A stretch of 10,866 nt of DNA, from the NCBI GenBank assembly GCA_964580455.1, contig CAZOKO010000091.1, positions 1-10,866 of the forward strand. Direction: 5' to 3'. The position numbers were made by a program, and so were the translations under genes. Origin of the DNA: CAZOKO01 sp964580455 (GTDB lineage: Bacteria; Desulfobacterota; WTBG01). Position 1 is the stretch's first letter. Every line of letters begins with the position of its first letter. Positions 6,935 through 10,866 of this stretch are shown here, in pieces. The notes beneath the pieces are model-generated. The model worked only from the letters and a program-made list of their open reading frames with translations, searched no databases and had not been told where the DNA came from.

Positions 6935-8269
6935 ATGATGGTGCTAAATACAATTATTAAATTAAAGGTGGCATCAGTTTTAATGGTTGCAGCAATATTA
7001 TGTTTTTCCGCATGTGAGCCGCTGACCACAACCACTACAACAACGGAACCAGCATCTACCACAACTACCGGACCTGTATCCACAACTACCGTCACAGTAA
7101 TTCCTTCTGACCGACTTCAGCTATCAGACCTTACCTATCAAGGAGCCTTTCGCCTGCCTCCCGACTGCAACTGGGGGTCACGGGGACTGTCCTACTATCC
7201 TGCTGGGAATGGAGGATTGGGTTCTTTGCTGGTTACTGGATTCGATCAGAACACACCAGAGTTCGCACAAGTCTCAGTTCCAGAACCGGGAACTGCAACC
7301 GACTGGCAAGAGCTGCCAGAGTCTACCATGCTTACATCAATGACAAATTTTGATGGGGGACTGGTGTCTCAATATGACACTGAATATGAGAGCTTCTCTG
7401 GACATACCAATGTAAGCGGTATTGCATATGTACCACAACGCGGTTCACAAACAAGCGATAAGATTTATGGATCAATAGACTTTTGGTACGGGGTAATCGA
7501 TGAAAGCCACCCGACTATCTGGTTTTCTGAAATTGATGGATCGAATGCGCGCGGACTATATCACGTTGGTCCATGGGAGTTGCTATATCATGGCAACAAA
7601 TCCGGAGACTATATCTTCTGCGTGCCCCAGTGGTACGCAGACATGTATCTTGGTGGCAAGATACTTATCACGGGCAAAACCCGCGGGGCATTTTACGGAT
7701 CCCAGGGACCTACCCTGTTCGCTTTCATGCCCTGGAACAGCGAGGACCCAAGTGGCGATCTGGGTGCTGTTCCCATGCTCTGGTACAACATATTTGAGAA
7801 TTGTGCCTCTCCGAACGCGGGAGATAAGGCGAATTGCGACTTCCCGGATTTTACCATGTGCGATAAATGGGAGGGTGGTGGCTTTGTAGAAAGCGGAGAA
7901 AAGCGTGCCATTCTTCTGCTTGGCACTAAAGGGTTGGGTGATAATAGTTACGGTCCTCCTCCAAGTCCCGATGTATGCGAGGATAGTCAAGGCTATCACT
8001 GTGATCCTTTTGAACGTCAGGTGATCTTTTATGACGTAGACGAACTGGGGGAAGTTGCTCAGGGCAGTCGTGATGCGTGGACTGTTGTGCCCTACACCAT
8101 TTGGAGGCCGGAGGAGTTTTATCTGGGTGATGCCGAGGGGCAAACCTGTGGGCAGGTAGGCGGCATAGCTATAGACACCGGTGGTCAACGCATTCTTATG
8201 ATAGAAAAAGGTTTCGGGGGATACAACAACGAAAACTCAGCTGTCGTACACATCTGGTCCTTACAATAG
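6935..8269 (+). CDS. Thr-linker lipoprotein with a large secreted domain, function unknown
   Basis: This is a 444-residue predicted lipoprotein. Residues 1-26 form a signal peptide with Lys9 and Lys11, and Cys27 follows CFSA, an acceptable lipobox. Residues 31-54 are a Thr-rich low-complexity linker. The remainder (about 60-444) begins LTYQGAFRLP (66-75) and is rich in Gly, Trp, Tyr and Asp with repeated short strand-like blocks. I have seen this opening in uncharacterised secreted proteins of environmental bacteria, and a beta-propeller-like fold is possible but unproven. Several Cys (for example 78) could form disulfides. The start is uncertain: ATGATG lies nine bases after the SDR stop with no clear ribosome site, while the ATG at 6983 has AGGTGG 11 bases ahead but would lose most of the signal peptide. 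Translational coupling to the SDR gene is likely. G+C is distinctly higher than in that gene (47-60% in four hand-counted lines after the linker). Confidence 0.75.
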   Translation: MMVLNTIIKLKVASVLMVAAILCFSACEPLTTTTTTTEPASTTTTGPVSTTTVTVIPSDRLQLSDLTYQGAFRLPPDCNWGSRGLSYYPAGNGGLGSLLVTGFDQNTPEFAQVSVPEPGTATDWQELPESTMLTSMTNFDGGLVSQYDTEYESFSGHTNVSGIAYVPQRGSQTSDKIYGSIDFWYGVIDESHPTIWFSEIDGSNARGLYHVGPWELLYHGNKSGDYIFCVPQWYADMYLGGKILITGKTRGAFYGSQGPTLFAFMPWNSEDPSGDLGAVPMLWYNIFENCASPNAGDKANCDFPDFTMCDKWEGGGFVESGEKRAILLLGTKGLGDNSYGPPPSPDVCEDSQGYHCDPFERQVIFYDVDELGEVAQGSRDAWTVVPYTIWRPEEFYLGDAEGQTCGQVGGIAIDTGGQRILMIEKGFGGYNNENSAVVHIWSLQ

Positions 8270-8333
8270 CGAATTAAAGGGGAATTCACTATCATGACGA
8301 TGGGGGTACAACTGGTTTAATCCAATTTCAAGG

Positions 8334-8462
8334 CTATCTTTCTCCTTTCAGGATATACTTCTCAAGACATATCATTTCCCATCTTCTTGTGATAAACTTC
8401 CACCGTGTAGAAGTTATTCTTTCCCAGTAGTGCCAACTGTCTTCAGAAATACATACTTCCAT
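8334..8462 (-). CDS. Possible 42-residue Trp-rich small ORF
   Basis: An ATG-initiated minus-strand frame of 42 codons encodes a basic, tryptophan-rich peptide (SWHYWERITSTRWKF followed by ITRRWEM, four Trp in all, ending LKGER). It is unusual in composition and not obviously random, but the ribosome site is poor (TTAAGAG just before the ATG) and a stop lies two codons upstream. I do not recognise it. It could be a genuine small protein, a remnant of a longer decayed gene, or a chance frame opposite a pyrimidine-rich spacer. Confidence 0.2.
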   Translation of the reverse strand: MEVCISEDSWHYWERITSTRWKFITRRWEMICLEKYILKGER

Positions 8463-8539
8463 CTCTTAATTTCCAAGTTATTTTCCTTTCTTCCGAACCT
8501 GGATTCCTACCCCTTGCCCCTAAAAAACCATCTTTTTAT

Positions 8540-8568
8540 TTGACGAAATAAAGTCCTTTATATTAATC
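8540..8568 (+). promoter_or_regulatory. Candidate promoter of the M48 protease gene
   Basis: TTGACG (8540-8545, five of six -35 matches) is followed by an AT-rich -10 region, either TATTAA (8561-8566, spacing 15) or TTAATC (8563-8568, spacing 17). Both -10 choices are imperfect. Position fits transcription starting about 25-30 bases before the protease ATG. Confidence 0.35.
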
Positions 8569-8601
8569 TTTCATATATGCGGCAATTAGAGGAGAATCAA
8601 A

Positions 8602-10062
8602 ATGAATAAACTCAGATGTTACTCCATCATTGTAGCTCTTATTCTACCTTCTATTATAGGCTGTGCTATCAACCCGGTAACGAGGAAACCTGAATTTGTT
8701 TTGATGAGCGAGTCTCAGGAAATCGAAATCGGAAGGAAGATGGACCCAAAGATAGTGAAAGAATATGGGTACTATCATGATGAATCCCTCCAGGAATATG
8801 TTAATCAGCTGGGTCAGAAGCTGGCAGACGTCTGCGACCGACCAGATCTCCATTATCGATTCAAGGTTGTCAATTCCTCCATGATTAACGCGTTTGCCCT
8901 CCCCGGTGGGTATGTTTATGTCACCAGAGGTTTGCTTACCTACATCAATAGCGAAGCAGAGCTATCAGGGGTTATTGGTCATGAAATTGGACACATTACA
9001 GCACGCCATGCTGTCAGACAATATACTAAAGCTCAAACCTACCAATTCGGAATTCTAGCCGCATCTATATTTTACCCGGAAATAAGCCAATTGGGACAAT
9101 TCGCAGATTTTGTCGCCTTAGCCATTATACAGGGTTATGGCAGAAAAAACGAGCTTCAGGCCGATAGATTAGGGATCAAGTACTCCTCTTCAACAGGTTA
9201 TGATCCTTACTGTGTATCCTCTTTTATGAAAACCTTAAACAATATCGAAGAAGTAACCGGTAAAAAGGGATATCATGGTCTATTCTCTACTCATCCAGAG
9301 ACAGAGGAAAGAATTGTGAAGGCAGAGGAAGAGGCAAATAAAATCACTCCACCTCTAAGCGATAATTTTAGGCAACTGAGGGAAGATTACCTGTCAAGGG
9401 TTGACGGCCTTATTTTTGGAGATGATCCTAAAGAAGGGGTGGTGGCAGGAAACACTTTTAAACACCCTGATCTGAGAATAGAGCTTACCTTCCCGCAAGG
9501 ATGGACAATCAATAATGGGAAAGAGGTCTTGGTCGCTAAACACCCTGAAAAAGAATATTTCATCCAGATGACATTAACTACTTTGGGCAAAAAATTGTCG
9601 GCAGCAGAATTTGCAAAAAAGGTTGAAAGGAGCTACCATTTCACCAAAATTTTCGGTTCTTCCCAAATCATCAATGGCCTTTCGGCCTATACAGGCACCT
9701 ATCATGGAATTAATAGAGAAAAGGGGGAGGTCAAGGCAGAAATGTCTGCAATACTGATAGAAGATAAAGGCTACATCCTGATTGGAATTTCTTCGCCAAA
9801 TTCTTTTGAAAAAGCAATGCCATTTTTTACTTCAACCATAAGCAGCTTTAAGAGACTATCATCAGAGGAAGCAAAGAAGATAAAACCTCATAGAATCAGG
9901 ATTTACACAGTCAAGGAAGGTGATACCTGGGAAAGCATCACTCATAAATGCGGTCAACAGCCCGGCGAAGCCAAAACCCTTGCCTTAATCAATGCCTTTG
10001 ACCCTGAAGAGTTTCCCCAGCCAGGTACCAGGATCAAAACCATTTGTGTGGAGGGTCGCTAG
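8602..10062 (+). CDS. M48 family zinc metalloprotease lipoprotein with LysM-like C-terminus
   Basis: This 486-residue periplasmic quality-control protease is of the M48 (Ste24/HtpX/BepA/LoiP) class. Its signal peptide ends in a lipobox (SIIG before Cys21), predicting attachment to a membrane from the periplasmic side. The zinc site is HEIGH (127-131) with the third ligand Glu184 in ELQAD (184-188); the NAFALPGGYVYVTRGLL segment (96-112) is the usual strand before it. Catalytic residues are all present. A second domain, about 285-415 (starting FKHPDLRIELTFPQGW), resembles the FPxGW-type domain often found after such proteases. Residues 431-486 (YTVKEGDTWESI, then LINAFDP and PQPGTRIK) look like a LysM-type module that may hold the enzyme near peptidoglycan. 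The ATG is set by AGGAG, seven bases upstream. It is probably monocistronic and resembles outer-membrane assembly proteases in role; the target is unknown. Confidence 0.9.
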   Translation: MNKLRCYSIIVALILPSIIGCAINPVTRKPEFVLMSESQEIEIGRKMDPKIVKEYGYYHDESLQEYVNQLGQKLADVCDRPDLHYRFKVVNSSMINAFALPGGYVYVTRGLLTYINSEAELSGVIGHEIGHITARHAVRQYTKAQTYQFGILAASIFYPEISQLGQFADFVALAIIQGYGRKNELQADRLGIKYSSSTGYDPYCVSSFMKTLNNIEEVTGKKGYHGLFSTHPETEERIVKAEEEANKITPPLSDNFRQLREDYLSRVDGLIFGDDPKEGVVAGNTFKHPDLRIELTFPQGWTINNGKEVLVAKHPEKEYFIQMTLTTLGKKLSAAEFAKKVERSYHFTKIFGSSQIINGLSAYTGTYHGINREKGEVKAEMSAILIEDKGYILIGISSPNSFEKAMPFFTSTISSFKRLSSEEAKKIKPHRIRIYTVKEGDTWESITHKCGQQPGEAKTLALINAFDPEEFPQPGTRIKTICVEGR

Positions 10063-10065
10063 CAA

Positions 10066-10118
10066 AGCTTCGCCTCATACCGACGAGGCTTCACGATACT
10101 AGATACTGGATGCAGGAT
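10066..10118. repeat. Second copy of the composite AAGCTTCG / GATACTAG repeat
   Basis: Just past the protease stop, AAGCTTCG (10066-10073) is followed about 20 bases later by the iterated series GATACTAGATACTGGATGC (10095-10113) and AGGAT. The same two motifs occur in the same order and orientation at 3883-3952, with CGAAGCTTC and GATACTGGATACTAGATGC. Between them a GCCTC (10072-10076) and GAGGC (10085-10089) can form a five-pair stem with an eight-base loop; without a T-run it is a poor terminator. Confidence 0.55.
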
Positions 10119-10156
10119 TATGGCTAACAATGGTTAAAGGATTTATTCTGTGTGAA

Positions 10157-10287
10157 CCCCGTTAGAAACAGGAAACGTTTTGGAATGTATGTATCAATTA
10201 AAAAGGTCTTCTACGCTTTATAGAAAGTACTCATTTTCTATTTGTTATCTAATGTGTTTCCGTAGACTTCATTCTTTTCTAACGGGG
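10157..10287. repeat. 131-bp element with 12-bp perfect terminal inverted repeats
   Basis: CCCCGTTAGAAA (10157-10168) is matched exactly, inverted, by TTTCTAACGGGG (10276-10287). The 107 bases between contain further nested complementary pairs, TCTACG (10210-10215) with CGTAGA (10261-10266) and TAGAAA (10221-10226) with TTTCTA (10235-10240, eight-base loop). A competing pair, GGAAAC (10171-10176) with GTTTCC (10256-10261), is also present. There is no coding frame of note inside. No convincing target-site duplication flanks it. It could be a MITE/REP-like non-autonomous element or a structured RNA. Its right end overlaps the start of the radical SAM gene fragment. Confidence 0.6.
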
Positions 10288-10510
10288 AGAGCAGGCTGTA
10301 TTAGATTTTGTCAGCAGAATGGAAGCAGGTAAAAGCTATCTTGATGTTCCTAATATGGCATTTAGAGTAAACGGATCCCTCGTAAAGAATAAAACCTTAG
10401 AACCCTTTTCGGATCTTGATAGTCTTCCTTATGGAGACATGGGAACAGAAGATAAATTTATACTTGATAAGAAGCTTTTAAAAGTTACGAAAGATCTTAA
10501 TCAATCATAG
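10283..10510 (+). pseudogene. Remnant of a B12-binding radical SAM protein gene
   Basis: The open frame from 10283 reads RGEQAVLDFVSRMEAGKSY, then DVPNMAFRVNGSLVKNK, then FSDLDSLPYGD. This matches the order of the linker between the cobalamin-binding and radical SAM domains in B12-binding radical SAM proteins (RGEGE, a helix, the IPNLWxRxNG-type strand, then the DLDSLPFPD turn). Only about 75 residues remain. Upstream, the same frame has stops at 10280 and 10250 but reads VDFILF between 10262 and 10279, as expected just before RGE in the family. The CxxxCxxC iron-sulfur motif that should follow is absent; the frame stops at 10508-10510. No ribosome site precedes the internal ATG at 10319. It is most likely a dead fragment. 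The family match is by eye, on motif order. Confidence 0.6.
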
Positions 10511-10866
10511 TCTCTACGTTGTGTAGGGTACGTAATATTCCAATAAAAATGTACTGTTAGCTCTTGCAAGAAGTGTTAAGTATTCTGCTCACTTAAACCC
10601 TTCAATATATTGTGTTCAGAATCTTTCAAGGCAATCCCCTAATAAGGGTATATAATCCATATGAAAGCCTATGGGTGAAGAAAAAGGTAAGGTATTAAGA
10701 TAGCAATAGTATTACCATAGAAAAAAATTGGAATTGTGATATAGAAAAATATATACAAAGAATTACCAATAATATTAGGTAGCGTACCCGTTTAGTGGGT
10801 TTGCAAAAGTAAATAGAAGCATTTAACTGCTTAATGTTAAAGATTAATTGCTTGCAATCACCCTAT
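10511..10866. other. Gene-free AT-rich tail with a long imperfect inverted repeat
   Basis: No coding region is supported in these 356 bases; all frames are cut by frequent stops. The main structure is an inverted repeat in two blocks: GGGTACG (10526-10532) plus TAATATT (10533-10539) on the left, against AATATTA (10771-10777) and CGTACCC (10783-10789) on the right, the right arm carrying five extra bases (GGTAG). Just beyond, ACCC-GTTTAGT-GGGT (10786-10800) is a small hairpin. The stretch between the arms is AT-rich and may be the rest of a decayed gene or a non-autonomous element. Confidence 0.4.

Larger units (their letters stand above)
8270..8601. other. Intergenic gap between the lipoprotein and the M48 protease gene
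   Basis: This gap of 332 bases holds no plus-strand gene. From about 8340 to 8530 the plus strand is pyrimidine-rich (many TTTC, CTTCC runs). The right end has a candidate promoter (about 8540) and the ribosome site of the protease. On the minus strand there is one 42-codon open frame, listed separately. No clear terminator stem is seen after the lipoprotein stop. Confidence 0.5.

Noticed and set aside
7583..8188. A 201-codon minus-strand open frame
   Set aside because: It lies wholly inside the lipoprotein gene, lacks a ribosome site, and its translation has no recognisable signature; it is the antisense shadow of a GC-richer gene.
6983..8269. Alternative lipoprotein start at ATG 6983
   Set aside because: It has a better ribosome site (AGGTGG) but would leave a signal peptide of only about ten residues before Cys27 with no positive charge.
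10545..10655. Radical SAM core continuing after the linker fragment
   Set aside because: A frame reading SIYCVQNLSRQSPNKGI looked faintly similar to the region after the iron-sulfur cysteines, but it stops at 10653 and has no CxxxCxxC motif.
1..10866. tRNA or rRNA genes
   Set aside because: No cloverleaf with a GGTTCGA-type arm and no rRNA-like conserved stretch was seen on either strand.

Overview
The window looks like chromosome (or a metagenomic contig) from a Gram-negative, probably anaerobic bacterium. The Gram-negative call rests on a FadL-type outer-membrane protein, two exported lipoproteins with lipoboxes and an M48 protease of the BepA/LoiP kind. The anaerobic call rests on a flavodoxin-ferredoxin fusion with two [4Fe-4S] motifs beside geranylgeranyl-reductase-type flavoproteins, plus a B12/radical-SAM gene remnant. 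Iterated intergenic motifs such as CTTCGTGGTTATAA and GATACTGGATACTAG fit a Desulfobacterota-like genome, but the taxonomic guess is weak.

Layout. Positions 1-98 are extremely AT-rich. Then come four minus-strand genes: a FadL/OmpP1 porin (99-1340), a flavodoxin/ferredoxin protein (1551-2402), a geranylgeranyl-reductase-family FAD protein (2524-3843) and a 76-residue two-helix membrane protein (4126-4356). A divergent promoter region at about 4357-4544 switches to the plus strand: a second, diverged geranylgeranyl-reductase-family protein (4545-5849), an atypical SDR (5960-6925), a lipoprotein with a Thr-rich linker and a large secreted domain (6935-8269), and an M48 metalloprotease lipoprotein with a LysM-like C-terminus (8602-10062). 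From 10063 to the end no intact gene is seen. That stretch holds a composite repeat, a 131-bp element with 12-bp perfect terminal inverted repeats, a decayed fragment of a B12-binding radical SAM gene, and a second long imperfect inverted repeat.

How the genes may work together. The flavodoxin/ferredoxin protein could feed low-potential electrons to one or both FAD reductases, which would saturate isoprenoid chains (quinone tails or membrane/carotenoid-type lipids). The SDR could act on the same or a related lipid. The FadL porin handles hydrophobic compounds at the outer membrane. This pathway is inferred from gene families and neighbourhood; no substrate can be read from the sequence. The lipoprotein at 6935 has a clearly higher G+C than its upstream neighbour, and the shift begins at its Thr-rich linker, suggesting a transferred secreted domain behind a native-looking signal peptide.
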